In this document: piece after piece, positions 18,740-27,625 of the stretch
How positions within the stretch are numbered: position 1 is the first letter of the stretch
Layout of the letters: each line of letters starts with the position of its first letter
DNA from: Agrobacterium cavarae
Lineage (GTDB): Bacteria > Pseudomonadota > Alphaproteobacteria > Rhizobiales > Rhizobiaceae
Direction of reading: 5' to 3'
NCBI RefSeq assembly: GCF_004310285.1
Contig: NZ_SISF01000018.1
Coordinates: 1-49,918, forward strand
DNA length: 49,918 bases
Made by a program: the position numbers and the translations under genes
The notes under the pieces: model-generated
Seen by the model: only the letters and a program-made list of their open reading frames with translations
The model's database searches: none
Told to the model about the DNA's origin: nothing

Positions 18740-18973
18740 AAAAAACTCCTCAGATTTCAGGCACAGTCTTAAGCCACTGGCCAGCTTTCAAGCCGCCGGA
18801 ATATAGTTGCGATCCCCTAGAATGCAACAGAAAGACTTCGACCCCCGTACCGTTTCCACGGCTCATACTCTTTCGGGGCATGAAACACCATGCTAGGCCG
18901 CGCAAATTCCACGTCTGTTCCGGCATTTGACCGGGTTCAACGAGCCGCGGAAAGTCGACAAGGAGCATCGATC

Positions 18974-19849
18974 ATGACGTCAGAAGAAACCAGCGCACTC
19001 CTGCTTCTCGAACTTCGCCGTCTTGCCGACGCCGTGGAGCGGCTCGCAGGCCCCGCACCTGCGTCAAATGACTGGAATAGCGCCGATTGTTTTGTCTGGA
19101 CGCCTGGCAATGCCTGGCTGCAGCCCGTGCCGCGTCCGAACCGAATTGCGCTGACGCTGATCCGCGGTGTGGACCACGTCCGGGATATCCTGCACGAGAA
19201 CACGTTGCGCTTCGCAGAAGGCTTTGCTGCCAACAATGTGCTGCTTTGGGGCGCGCGCGGCATGGGCAAATCATCGCTGGTGAAGGCGGTTCACGAAGAC
19301 GTGCGCACCGCAAGCGGCACGTCGTTGAAGCTTGTCGAGGTGCATCGCGAAGACATTCACACCTTGCCCGTCCTCCTCGATATCCTGAAAGCCGCTCCGC
19401 ACAGAATCATCCTCTTCTGCGACGATCTTTCTTTCGACCATGACGATACGGCCTATAAGTCTCTGAAGGCGGCACTGGACGGCGGTATTGAAGGCCGACC
19501 GGAGAATGTGCTGTTCTACGCGACGTCCAACCGCCGTCATCTCCTGCCGAGACACATGATGGAAAATGAGCAGTCGACTGCCATCAATCCATCTGAAGCG
19601 GTCGAGGAAAAAGTCTCGCTGTCCGATCGTTTCGGCCTATGGCTTGGGTTCCATAAATGCAGCCAGGATGACTACCTGGCGATGATCGATGGCTATGCTG
19701 ACCATTTCGACCTCGGTCTCGCGCGCGATGTCCTGCACCGCGAAGCGCTGGAATGGGCGACGACACGTGGCGGCAGATCCGGTCGCGTGGCCTGGCAATA
19801 TATCCAGGATGCAGCCGGGCGTCTGCGCAAGCCTCTGGACCAGCGATAG
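18974..19849 (+). CDS. DUF815 AAA-type ATPase
   Basis: A 291-residue ATPase with Walker A GARGMGKSS (93-101), Walker B-like IILFCDDLSFD (about 147-157), and the sensor-type NVLFYATSNRRHLLPR. This matches DUF815 ATPases next to secDF in alphaproteobacteria. ATG 18974 is preferred to an in-frame ATG at 18890 because AAGGAG lies 9 nt upstream and the family starts near MTSEE. Substrate and partner are unknown. It is divergent from yajC. Confidence 0.88.
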   Translation: MTSEETSALLLLELRRLADAVERLAGPAPASNDWNSADCFVWTPGNAWLQPVPRPNRIALTLIRGVDHVRDILHENTLRFAEGFAANNVLLWGARGMGKSSLVKAVHEDVRTASGTSLKLVEVHREDIHTLPVLLDILKAAPHRIILFCDDLSFDHDDTAYKSLKAALDGGIEGRPENVLFYATSNRRHLLPRHMMENEQSTAINPSEAVEEKVSLSDRFGLWLGFHKCSQDDYLAMIDGYADHFDLGLARDVLHREALEWATTRGGRSGRVAWQYIQDAAGRLRKPLDQR

Positions 19850-20001
19850 ACAGCTAAGTGACTGATCACAGCCATAGCGATAGACATTAAATCAGAGACA
19901 CTTCGGTATCCGCGATAACTTAGTGCGCAATGGAACCAACGGATGGGAAGGCCGTTGCTCCGCATGCGCAACCATCGCGCGATACATTAGGAGAGTCTCA
20001 A

Positions 20002-20901
20002 ATGGCCGGTCAGGTCCGCTATGCAACATCGACGGTGGCCGCGCGCAGCGCAGTCTTGCCGGAAGCCGTGACACGTATTTCCTGGGGTGGCGTTTTTGCC
20101 GGTGTCGCCGTGGCACTGACGCTTCAGTTGGTTCTCAACATTCTCGGCGCCGCCATCGGTGCTGGCGTAATCGACCCTGCTCGTAACGATACGCCATCGG
20201 CAATGTCGCTTTCGACCGGCTCCGTTATCTGGATCATCGCCAGCGGCATCATCTCGTCCTTCGTCGGTGGCTATGTCGCAAGCCGCCTGTCTGGCCGCGC
20301 GGTCCGTTCCACTGGCGCCCTTCATGGCCTGACCACCTGGGCCGTAACCACGCTGATCGTCTTCTATATGCTGACCACCTCGGTTGGAGCGTTGATCGGC
20401 GGCGCATTCACCGGTGTGACGAGCGTCTTCTCCGGCGCAGGCTCGACAATCGCAACCGCTGCGACGACTGCAGCCCCTGCGCTTGCCAACACATCCGATC
20501 CACTGGCGGGTATCGAGCAGCGCATTCGCGATGCGAGCGGTGGAAACGATCCGCAGGCGCTGCGTGATACAGCCGTCAGCGCCGTCCGCGCCGTGCTGAC
20601 TGGCGACCAGGCTCAGGCTGAAGATGCACGCAACCGTGCCGCCGACGCCCTTGCCCGCGCACAGAATATCCCGGTCGATCAGGCCCGCCAGCAGGTCACA
20701 GATTACGAAAATCAGTACCGTCAGGCTGTAGAGCAGGCCAAGGTACGTGCGACCGAAGCTGCCCAGGCAACTGCGACCGCCGTGTCGACAGCGTCTTACG
20801 TTGCCTTTGGTGCGCTCCTGGTCGGTGCGGTTGCCGCTCTCTTCGGCGGCAGCGTTGGCACAAGCCGCGCTTACCGCGAGGGCGACGTCGTCGTCGAATA
20901 A
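20002..20901 (+). CDS. Ala-rich multi-span membrane protein (PhnA-like annotation)
   Basis: A 299-residue protein with hydrophobic segments at about 28-52, 72-95 and 108-140, a long Ala-rich amphipathic region (about 180-270), and a C-terminal helix (about 272-292) ending in a short charged tail. Homologues in rhizobia are often named PhnA-like, a label not supported by phosphonate genes here. ATG 20002 has AGGAGA 8 nt upstream; the longer frame from 19930 is not preferred. It may be a stress or envelope protein, but this is unknown. Confidence 0.8.
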   Translation: MAGQVRYATSTVAARSAVLPEAVTRISWGGVFAGVAVALTLQLVLNILGAAIGAGVIDPARNDTPSAMSLSTGSVIWIIASGIISSFVGGYVASRLSGRAVRSTGALHGLTTWAVTTLIVFYMLTTSVGALIGGAFTGVTSVFSGAGSTIATAATTAAPALANTSDPLAGIEQRIRDASGGNDPQALRDTAVSAVRAVLTGDQAQAEDARNRAADALARAQNIPVDQARQQVTDYENQYRQAVEQAKVRATEAAQATATAVSTASYVAFGALLVGAVAALFGGSVGTSRAYREGDVVVE

Positions 20902-20924
20902 TATCGATCGAAAGATCGTCTGGA

Positions 20925-20952
20925 ATGCCCGCGCAAGTCGCGGGCATTTTTA
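20925..20952 (+). terminator. Rho-independent terminator after the membrane protein gene
   Basis: ATGCCCGCG and CGCGGGCAT pair around AAGT, followed by TTTTTA, 24 nt after the stop codon at 20901. Confidence 0.85.
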
Positions 20953-20961
20953 TGAGGACAT

Positions 20962-20995
20962 GAAGAAGGCCGCCTCATTTCTGAGGCGGCCTTCT
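20962..20995 (-). terminator. Rho-independent terminator of dksA
   Basis: On the minus strand AGAAGGCCGCCTCAG and CTGAGGCGGCCTTCT pair around an AAAT-type loop, followed by TCAT. It lies 25 nt beyond the dksA stop and close to the opposing terminator at 20925. Confidence 0.75.
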
Positions 20996-21019
20996 GATCA
21001 TCGTATCTGATAGGACTGA

Positions 21020-21439
21020 CTACTCGTCACGGTACACTTTTTCGCGACGCTCGTGACGCTCCTGCGCCTCGATCGACAGCGTTGCAATCGGGCGAGCATC
21101 CAGACGCTTGATACCGATCGGCTCGCCTGTTTCCTCACAGTAGCCGTAGGTTCCGTCCTCGATGCGCTGAAGGGCGGCGTCGATCTTGGAAATCAGCTTG
21201 CGCTGACGATCGCGGGCTCGAAGTTCGATAGCTCTGTCGGTTTCGGACGAAGCGCGGTCGGCCAGATCAGGGTGATTGGCACTTTCCTCTGCGAGATGAC
21301 CGAGTGTCTCGCGCGCTTCTCGCAAAATGTCATTTTTCCAACCGATCAGCTTGGCCCTGAAATAGGCGCGCTGGTTGGCATTCATGAACTCATCGTTTTC
21401 CGAGAGCACATAGTTACTAAGATCGATCTTCTCACTCAA
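21020..21439 (-). CDS. dksA: DksA-family RNA polymerase-binding regulator
   Basis: A 139-residue DksA homologue that acts with ppGpp on RNA polymerase through its secondary channel. The coiled-coil tip carries the key DLADRA motif (58-63). The zinc-finger region retains only one cysteine (Cys101); the other three zinc positions are not Cys, as in the single-cysteine DksA of some alphaproteobacteria. TTG 21439 is the likely start: GAGGAG sits 7 nt upstream, and SEKIDLSNYV matches the usual N-terminus. An in-frame ATG at 21466 lacks a ribosome site. Confidence 0.92.
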   Translation of the reverse strand: MSEKIDLSNYVLSENDEFMNANQRAYFRAKLIGWKNDILREARETLGHLAEESANHPDLADRASSETDRAIELRARDRQRKLISKIDAALQRIEDGTYGYCEETGEPIGIKRLDARPIATLSIEAQERHERREKVYRDE

Positions 21440-21466
21440 CGCGATTCTCCTCGAAGAACATCTCAT

Positions 21467-21707
21467 ATGGCGGGGGTATACTCCAATGCCGTGTAGCCAT
21501 TCAAGTCTGGAGATTCGTTTTTAGGCATTTTTAAATCTGTCATAAAAATCATCTAAACGACTATTTTTTATACATTATTGCGACGTCACGGATTATTTCT
21601 TCAATCACTTTATCTAGACTTGCTTCGCGATCGACGCCTCTTGCGAGTTTGCCCCCTCCTCCTGTAAACATCGTTCTCCCTCTTTGATTGCATTAGGATG
21701 CTCCGGA
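21467..21707. other. AT-rich divergent intergenic region
   Basis: About 240 bases between dksA and the phosphatase gene, with an unusually AT-rich core at about 21520-21610. It should contain the promoters of both divergent genes. No repeat or RNA gene is recognised. Confidence 0.5.
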
Positions 21708-22217
21708 ATGGCGCCGTCTCAACAGCAAACTTTCCGGCTTTACCTGTTGCGTCACGCTCAGGCAGGATGGGCGGAACCCGGCGAACGCGATTTCAATAGA
21801 AGACTAACCGAGGAAGGCAAGGCCGAGGCCGCTCTCATCGGCAAATCCGCCGCGGAAAAAAACTATCGCCCGGATCTCGTGATCAGCTCCGCCGCCATCC
21901 GATGTCGCGAAACCACGCGGATTTTCCTGCATTCATTCCGTGGAGCTATTGAAGCGTCCTATCTGGACGAAATGTATAACGCGCAGGCTGAAACCTATCT
22001 CAATCTCGCGCTGGCGCGGGACGAGGTTTCCTCCCTCATGCTTGTGGGACATAATCCGACAATGGAGGCCGTTGCTGAAGCCCTGCTCGGCCGCGACATC
22101 CTCGAAGCGTCGCTGCCGCATGGGTTTCCCACGGCGGGGCTTGCGGTGCTGGACTGCGCGTCTAGGGACAAAGCCAAGCGCGACTCCTGGCGCCTCATCG
22201 ACTTTCTGACGCCATAG
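21708..22217 (+). CDS. SixA-type histidine phosphatase
   Basis: A 169-residue protein of the histidine phosphatase superfamily. The catalytic RHA motif is at 15-17 (LLRHAQAG) and the second histidine is in LVGHNP; ISSAAIRCRET supplies the usual phosphate-binding arginine. SixA removes phosphate from histidine phosphotransfer proteins in E. coli; here the target is unknown. ATG 21708 follows AGGA by about 9 nt. The next gene, ycjX, follows on the same strand. Confidence 0.85.
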   Translation: MAPSQQQTFRLYLLRHAQAGWAEPGERDFNRRLTEEGKAEAALIGKSAAEKNYRPDLVISSAAIRCRETTRIFLHSFRGAIEASYLDEMYNAQAETYLNLALARDEVSSLMLVGHNPTMEAVAEALLGRDILEASLPHGFPTAGLAVLDCASRDKAKRDSWRLIDFLTP

Positions 22218-22318
22218 CCAAGATCGAAGGCCAAGCAAAACTTTCTTCAGCGCTTCTTTTTTGAGCATGCGACAACCCTATATATTTTCGGGAAACCGAT
22301 TATTTTTAGGAAGAGTCA

Positions 22319-23794
22319 TTGCCACCATCCCTGACATCCTTCACCGACAGTGCATTGATCGCCCTCGACAACCTTGCCGACCGGGCAAATGCGCTTGCCA
22401 ATCCCACGTTGCGGCTCGGTGTGACGGGACTTTCGCGCGCGGGCAAGACGGTGTTCATCTCGTCGCTCGTCCATAATCTCCTAAATGGTGGACGCCTGCC
22501 ACTCTTCGAGGCAACCCGGTCCGGCCGGGTGTCGAATGTGCGCCTGGAGCCGCAACCCGATGACGCCATTCCGCGCTTCCAATACGAAGATCATATCCAG
22601 GCACTGGTGCGAGACCGTGTCTGGCCGGACTCCACACGCGCTATTTCGGAGCTGCGCATCACGCTGGATTACCAGAGCGCGAGCGGCTGGGGACGGTGGT
22701 TTTCACCTGGCAGACTTTCCATCGATATCGTCGATTATCCGGGGGAATGGCTGCTCGATCTGCCGCTGCTGGCGCAGGATTACAAGACCTTCAGCGACAA
22801 CACGGTGTCGCTGGCGCAGACAGGTGTTCGCGCCGAGCTTGCCCGCGACTGGCTGGAGATTGCCTCCTCCCTCGATATCGATGCACCCGCCGACGAGATG
22901 ACCGCCAAGCGCCTGGCAGAAAGCTTCGCGGCCTATCTCAAGGCCTGCAAATCCGATGAACGTTCGCTTTCGACACTGCCGCCCGGTCGCTTCCTGATGC
23001 CGGGCGATCTCGAAGGTTCGCCTGCCCTCACCTTTTCACCTCTTCCCGGTATCGGCACCGAGAAGGCTGCCAAGGGATCGCTCCGCGCCATGATGGAGCG
23101 GCGCTTCGAGGCCTATAAGTCAATCGTGGTGAAGCCGTTCTTCCGCGAGCATTTCGCCCGTCTCGACAGGCAGATCGTGCTCATTGATGCCCTGCAGGCG
23201 GTCAACCGCGGACCGGAAGCGGTACAGGATCTGGAGCGCGCGCTTGGCGACGTGCTTGCCTGTTTCCGCCCTGGCAAGAACAGCCTGCTCTCGTCACTCG
23301 TCGGACGGCGAATCGACAAGGTGCTGGTGGCCGCGACCAAGGCGGATCATCTGCACCACGAAAGTCATGATCGGCTGGAAAATCTCACAGCGCGTCTGGT
23401 CGATCGCGCCGTGACGGCGATCGGCATGAGTGGGGCGGGTATCGAAGTCATGGCGCTTGCCTCGGTGCGCGCGACGAAGGAAGCAAGCGTGCGTCAGGAC
23501 GGCGTGTCACTGCCCGTCATCGTCGGGACGCCGATTGCCGGCGAGACGATCAATGGTGAGGTCTTCGATGGCAATCGCAGCACGGCAATCTTTCCCGGCG
23601 ATCTGCCGGAAGACCCCGAGCCGCTGTTTCGCCAGATCGACGCGCAGGGCGCTTCGGCAGACCTGCCGGACGTCAACGTCATCCGCTTTCGTCCGCCGAA
23701 GCTCGAAGAGACGGCTGGCGGCATCAAGCTCTCGGTTCCGCATATCCGGCTCGACCGCGCCATGCAGTTCCTGTTTGGAGACAAGCTCGCATGA
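22319..23794 (+). CDS. ycjX: YcjX-family GTPase-like protein
   Basis: A 491-residue P-loop protein with Walker A GLSRAGKTVF (about 36-45), a G3-type IDIVDYPGEW and a G4-like ATKADH. These match the YcjX/DUF463 family, usually stress-related and paired with a YcjF/DUF697 membrane protein, as here. The start is TTG 22319, with AGGAAG ending 5 nt upstream and no ATG near. The stop overlaps the next start (ATGA). Confidence 0.9.
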   Translation: MPPSLTSFTDSALIALDNLADRANALANPTLRLGVTGLSRAGKTVFISSLVHNLLNGGRLPLFEATRSGRVSNVRLEPQPDDAIPRFQYEDHIQALVRDRVWPDSTRAISELRITLDYQSASGWGRWFSPGRLSIDIVDYPGEWLLDLPLLAQDYKTFSDNTVSLAQTGVRAELARDWLEIASSLDIDAPADEMTAKRLAESFAAYLKACKSDERSLSTLPPGRFLMPGDLEGSPALTFSPLPGIGTEKAAKGSLRAMMERRFEAYKSIVVKPFFREHFARLDRQIVLIDALQAVNRGPEAVQDLERALGDVLACFRPGKNSLLSSLVGRRIDKVLVAATKADHLHHESHDRLENLTARLVDRAVTAIGMSGAGIEVMALASVRATKEASVRQDGVSLPVIVGTPIAGETINGEVFDGNRSTAIFPGDLPEDPEPLFRQIDAQGASADLPDVNVIRFRPPKLEETAGGIKLSVPHIRLDRAMQFLFGDKLA

Positions 23795-24867
23795 AAGACG
23801 ACACTAACGGCTCTTCCCGCAGACCTGCCGCTTTCACGCTGGAAACGGAAGCGAGACAAGACACGCCGACGGCTTTGCCACGGCGCCAGCCACGCAGCTT
23901 CGATAGCGATGTCTCCATGGTGCCGGATGAAGAGGATCCATTCCTGGCACCGGAGGAGATCGATGCAGCACCGCTTCCCGTGGCTGAACCGCGTCGTCAC
24001 CGCTTCTCCTTCGGCAGGCTTGCTCTCGGCGCAGTTGGCGTTCTTTTGTCACTTGCCTTCGGGCTGTGGGCGGACCAGCTGATCCGCGACCTGTTTTCGC
24101 GCTCTGACTGGTTGGGTTACACGGCAAGCATCGCCCTCATCGTTGCCGTCTTCGCCGTCCTCGTGCTTGTCGGGCGAGAATTTTTTGGAATCATGCGGTT
24201 GAATGCGGTGCAGTCACTGAAGGCCGATGCGCAAGACGCTGCCAGCCAAAAGAAGGCGTCTGCCGCGCGCTCGGTTATCACAAAGCTGACGGCTGTCCTT
24301 TCTCACCGAGCGGAGACAGCAAAAGGTCGTGCCGCCCTGAAGGACACCGAAAACGATGTGATCGACGGCCCGCACCTGATGGAGCTTGCCGAAAGGGAGC
24401 TTCTGACCCCGCTTGACCGGCAGGCGCGTGCGCTGATTCTCAATTCTTCGAAGCGCGTCTCCGTCGTGACTGCCGTCAGCCCGCGGGCGATCGTCGATCT
24501 TGCCTATGTTCTGTTTGAAGTGACCCGGCTCATTCGCGCCATGGCAGAACTTTATGGCGGACGTCCCGGCACGCTCGGCATGATCCGGCTGCTGCGTGAT
24601 GTGATTGCCCATCTGGCGGTGACAGGCTCGATTGCGGTGGGTGATGGGCTTGCTCAGCAGGTGCTTGGACATGGTCTCGCCTCACGCCTTTCGGCCCGTC
24701 TCGGCGAGGGTGTCATCAATGGACTGATGACCGCACGGATCGGTATTGCCGCAATGGACCTCTGCCGCCCGCTTCCTTTCCGGGCTCTAAAACGGCCTGG
24801 CATCAGCGACTTCATGTCTGATCTCACACCGGATCTGAAAGGTGGTTTGAAGACTGAAAAGCCCTGA
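23791..24867 (+). CDS. YcjF/DUF697 membrane protein (TIGR01620 type)
   Basis: A 358-residue protein: a disordered acidic N-terminal stretch, two transmembrane helices (about 75-95 and 110-129), and a C-terminal DUF697 domain with SPRAIVDLAYVLFEVTRLIRAMAELYGGRPG. Its ATG overlaps the ycjX stop by 4 nt, so the pair is coupled and probably forms a functional unit. The exact job is not known. A short AGCCCTGA/TCAGGGCT hairpin spans the stop codon. Confidence 0.88.
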   Translation: MKDDTNGSSRRPAAFTLETEARQDTPTALPRRQPRSFDSDVSMVPDEEDPFLAPEEIDAAPLPVAEPRRHRFSFGRLALGAVGVLLSLAFGLWADQLIRDLFSRSDWLGYTASIALIVAVFAVLVLVGREFFGIMRLNAVQSLKADAQDAASQKKASAARSVITKLTAVLSHRAETAKGRAALKDTENDVIDGPHLMELAERELLTPLDRQARALILNSSKRVSVVTAVSPRAIVDLAYVLFEVTRLIRAMAELYGGRPGTLGMIRLLRDVIAHLAVTGSIAVGDGLAQQVLGHGLASRLSARLGEGVINGLMTARIGIAAMDLCRPLPFRALKRPGISDFMSDLTPDLKGGLKTEKP

Positions 24868-24933
24868 TTTCAGGGCTCTTCAGGACCAAATGGTTACAAT
24901 TCGTTATCCTTATTTCAGCGAAATATACCAAGC

Positions 24934-24942
24934 GTTAACCAT
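24934..24942. promoter_or_regulatory. Candidate CtrA-binding 9-mer
   Basis: GTTAACCAT matches the short alphaproteobacterial CtrA consensus (A/G)TTAACCAT exactly. It lies 54 nt before the ATG of the exported protein at 24996. Binding is inferred from sequence only. Confidence 0.45.
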
Positions 24943-24995
24943 TCGCGACATAGATTGCTCCCACACAAAGCGACCTACTCGCCAGGGAAAGTATC

Positions 24996-25553
24996 ATGTT
25001 TTCGCGCTTCTTTTCGCTTCTGGGCGGGCTTGCCGCCGTTATGTCCGTGAGCAGCGGGCTCGCAGTTTCCGACGTTCAAGCCGCATCGCGTGACGATGTC
25101 TTCTTCGGATCGGTCGCCGGCACGTGGTCCGGCCCGGGCGAGATCGTCGCGGGCAAGTACAAGGGCACCAAGTTCAATTGCGATCTCACCGGCGAACCGC
25201 TGGGTGAAAAAGAGACCGGCATCAAGCTTGGCGGCACCTGCCGCGTTGGCGTCTTCAAGCAGCCCATGTCCGCCATCATTGCCAAGAAGGGCAGCGGCTA
25301 TGAGGGCAAGTTCCTTGATGGCTCCGAGGGCAAGGGACTGGACGTCACCTCCGGACAGGTCAGCGGTGACAAGGTGGTGCTCGGCATCAACCGTGCGAAA
25401 CTCAACGGCGCCATGGTTGCTCGCGTGATGGAAGACAACAAGTCGATGAACATCACGATCTCGGTGAAGGTCGCAGACCAGATGATTCCCGTGATCGGCC
25501 TGACATTGGCACGCAATGTCGACTCGATGGCGGTCGGTTCGATCAAGCCGTAA
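24996..25553 (+). CDS. Exported protein of unknown function
   Basis: A 185-residue protein with a signal peptide (1 to about 29, DVQA|AS) and a compact Gly-rich soluble domain (VAGTWSGPGEIVAGKYKGTKFNCDLTG). This looks like a small periplasmic beta-barrel or lipocalin-like fold seen in rhizobial conserved proteins. No named family. A CtrA-type 9-mer lies just upstream, so cell-cycle-linked expression is possible. Confidence 0.78.
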   Translation: MFSRFFSLLGGLAAVMSVSSGLAVSDVQAASRDDVFFGSVAGTWSGPGEIVAGKYKGTKFNCDLTGEPLGEKETGIKLGGTCRVGVFKQPMSAIIAKKGSGYEGKFLDGSEGKGLDVTSGQVSGDKVVLGINRAKLNGAMVARVMEDNKSMNITISVKVADQMIPVIGLTLARNVDSMAVGSIKP

Positions 25554-25577
25554 AGCGCCTCAATCCAATTCTGATTG

Positions 25578-25683
25578 CTACAGCATCGGCCCGAAAATCG
25601 GACTCGATTTTCGGAAAGCACGATGCGTAGATCAAAGAAGATAGAGTGTCCTTTGTGCGTCCAATAGGACGCACGGCGCTCTA
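25578..25683. repeat. Dispersed palindromic repeat family A, copy 1
   Basis: A 106-nt element with two palindromes: CCGAAAATCG/CGATTTTCGG, and TGTGCGTCC/GGACGCAC near the right edge, joined by AAAGCACGATGCGTAGATC. The same order recurs inverted at 37028-37130, and an edge recurs at 1-15. Read on the minus strand, its right end is TAGAGCGC, and that TAG is the folK stop codon. Confidence 0.8.
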
Positions 25684-26199
25684 AGCGGGAGTGGCCCACC
25701 ATTCCCGCTTTTCGTTTGCGCGCACGATGCCGGTCTTATCCGCGTCTGCCAGCCATTCGATCACCCGCCTGCCCTTGACCACCAGATCCGGCGCAATATC
25801 GGCAAGCGGCATCAACACGAAGGCTCGCTCCGTCATTCTGGGATGGGGAATTTCGACACGCTCCGTCAGGACCTGCGCGTCGCCATAGGTCAGCACATCG
25901 ATATCGATGGTGCGCGGTCCCCAGCGCTCAAGGCGCACACGCTTCATCCCGCATTCAATATCAAGGCAGAGATCGAGCAAGGCCTCGGCAGGCAGCGCCG
26001 TTTCGATCAAAGCGCAGGAGTTGAAGAAATCAGCCTGATCGGTCTTGCCCCAGGGCGGTGTGCGGTAAAGCTCGGACACGGACACAAGGCGACAATCGCT
26101 ACGGTCGCTTAAAGCAGCCAGCGCTTTGGTCATGGCCGCCCTCGGGTCACCGATATTGCCGCCGAGACCGAGTGTTGCGGATGTCCAGATCTCAGGCAT
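25681..26199 (-). CDS. folK: Hydroxymethyl-dihydropterin pyrophosphokinase
   Basis: Transfers pyrophosphate from ATP to 6-hydroxymethyl-dihydropterin in folate synthesis (EC 2.7.6.3). The 172 residues show LGLGGNIGD at the start, ELYRTPPWG, and the HPPK signature RWGPRTIDIDVL with HPRM following. ATG 26199 overlaps the end of folB by 8 nt; the long in-frame extension to 26322 runs antisense-like through folB and is rejected. The stop codon is provided by the edge of a dispersed repeat. Confidence 0.94.
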   Translation of the reverse strand: MPEIWTSATLGLGGNIGDPRAAMTKALAALSDRSDCRLVSVSELYRTPPWGKTDQADFFNSCALIETALPAEALLDLCLDIECGMKRVRLERWGPRTIDIDVLTYGDAQVLTERVEIPHPRMTERAFVLMPLADIAPDLVVKGRRVIEWLADADKTGIVRANEKREWWATPA

Positions 26200-26557
26200 G
26201 CTGCTCGACGCAGACCTGAGCATAATCGAGGATGCCTGGAACAGGCGCCGAGGGCTTGCGCACGGTGATCTTGACCCGCACGATTTGCGGGTAACGCTGC
26301 CGAAGCGCCGTGGCGATATCATTGGCCAAAGCTTCGATCAGATAGCGCCGTTGGCCGACGACGATCTTTTCGATGACGGCGAAGGCCACGCCGTAATCCA
26401 CGGTGTTGCCGATCTCGTCCGTCTCGAGTGCATCTCCGGCCTCGACATCCATTTCGGCGTCGACGAAGAAGCGCTGGCCCAGAACCTCTTCCTGCTCCAG
26501 CAGGCCATGGCGAGCGAAGAACGAACAGTTTTTCAATAGGATCGTGTAACGGCTCAA
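26192..26557 (-). CDS. folB: Dihydroneopterin aldolase
   Basis: Cleaves dihydroneopterin to hydroxymethyl-dihydropterin (EC 4.1.2.25). The 121 residues show FFARHGLLEQEEVLGQRFFVD, NTVDYGVAF, the catalytic-region glutamate in LIEALAND and the lysine in VKITVRKPSAPV. Its start overlaps folP by 4 nt (ATGA) and its end overlaps folK, giving a tightly coupled folP-folB-folK operon in pathway-related order. Confidence 0.94.
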   Translation of the reverse strand: MSRYTILLKNCSFFARHGLLEQEEVLGQRFFVDAEMDVEAGDALETDEIGNTVDYGVAFAVIEKIVVGQRRYLIEALANDIATALRQRYPQIVRVKITVRKPSAPVPGILDYAQVCVEQHA

Positions 26558-27417
26558 GCGCGTGTCTCCTGTCGCTTCTTCTGGTCGAGGACAGCATCGG
26601 CGACAGCCAAGGCATCCCTTGTCATGGACACGTTATGAACGCGGAAAATGACCGCGCCTGCAAGACGTAAGATCGTGGTTGTTGCCGCCGTTCCCACATC
26701 GCGCTCATCCGCTGCTTCCCGCCCGGTCAGCGCGCCGATGAAGCGCTTGCGGGACGTGCCAGCCAGCATAGGCAGGCGGAAGGATGCAAGCTCATCGAAA
26801 CGCGACATTAGTGCGACATTTTCATCCACATCCTTGGCAAAGCCGAAGCCGGGATCAAGCACGATACGATCGCGCGCAATGCCGGCAGCGTCGGCGATAC
26901 CGAGAGAGTGGTTCAAAAAAACGAATTGGTCGGCGATGACGTCGTCCAGCTTCTGACGCTCTCGGCCGGTGTGCATGATGCAGACGCCTGCCCCGGAGCC
27001 CGCCACGACCTTGGCCATGTCAGGATCTTTCTGCAGGCCGAAAACGTCGTTGACGATGTGAGCCCCCGCCTCGATTGCCAGGCGCGCCGTCGATGCCCGG
27101 TAGGTATCGACGGAGATCAGCGCATCCGTTTCCCGAGACAGCTTTTCGATCACTGGAAGAACGCGATCCTGTTCCTCCGCATCTGTGACACTTGCCGCCC
27201 CTGGACGGGTCGATTCACCGCCGATATCAACGATATGCGCGCCGTCTTTTACGCAGGCCAAGGCGTGCTGGACGGCCTGGTCCACGGTCGCAAAGCGTCC
27301 CCCATCGGAGAAAGAATCCGGCGTGGCGTTGACGATCGCCATGATAAGGCCATGTCCATCAAGTTTCAGGAAGCGACCATGGGCCGCTTGCCACAGATTA
27401 ATGCTGGCTGTTATCAA
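26554..27417 (-). CDS. folP: Dihydropteroate synthase
   Basis: Joins hydroxymethyl-dihydropterin pyrophosphate with p-aminobenzoate (EC 2.5.1.15), the sulfonamide target. The 287-residue TIM barrel carries MAIVNATPDSFSDGG, IDIGGESTRPGA, DPGFGFAKD and TSRKRFIG. The start appears to be TTG 27417, with AAAGG about 11 nt upstream and no in-frame ATG before the conserved region, so it is less certain. It is first in the fol operon. Confidence 0.94.
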   Translation of the reverse strand: MITASINLWQAAHGRFLKLDGHGLIMAIVNATPDSFSDGGRFATVDQAVQHALACVKDGAHIVDIGGESTRPGAASVTDAEEQDRVLPVIEKLSRETDALISVDTYRASTARLAIEAGAHIVNDVFGLQKDPDMAKVVAGSGAGVCIMHTGRERQKLDDVIADQFVFLNHSLGIADAAGIARDRIVLDPGFGFAKDVDENVALMSRFDELASFRLPMLAGTSRKRFIGALTGREAADERDVGTAATTTILRLAGAVIFRVHNVSMTRDALAVADAVLDQKKRQETRA

Positions 27418-27625
27418 GTAACATACGCCTTTCCGAATTCGTGGAGTGCCTTACCATCTATACCGATCCCGCTCCGTTTTCCGCATCGGTCGTTGTCAGA
27501 CCGGTATCGACTTTCTCCAGGCGCGGTACGTTTTACGAAGGATTGAAGGGTCGTGTTAACACTTCTTCGGCCACCTTGGGCTCTATGCCGCAATCCTCCG
27601 GCAAGTTCAACATGAAGGCCGGAAA

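Noticed and set aside
20002..20901. Phosphonate (PhnA) function
   Set aside because: The name is carried over in databases. The protein is a multi-span membrane protein and no phosphonate genes are near.
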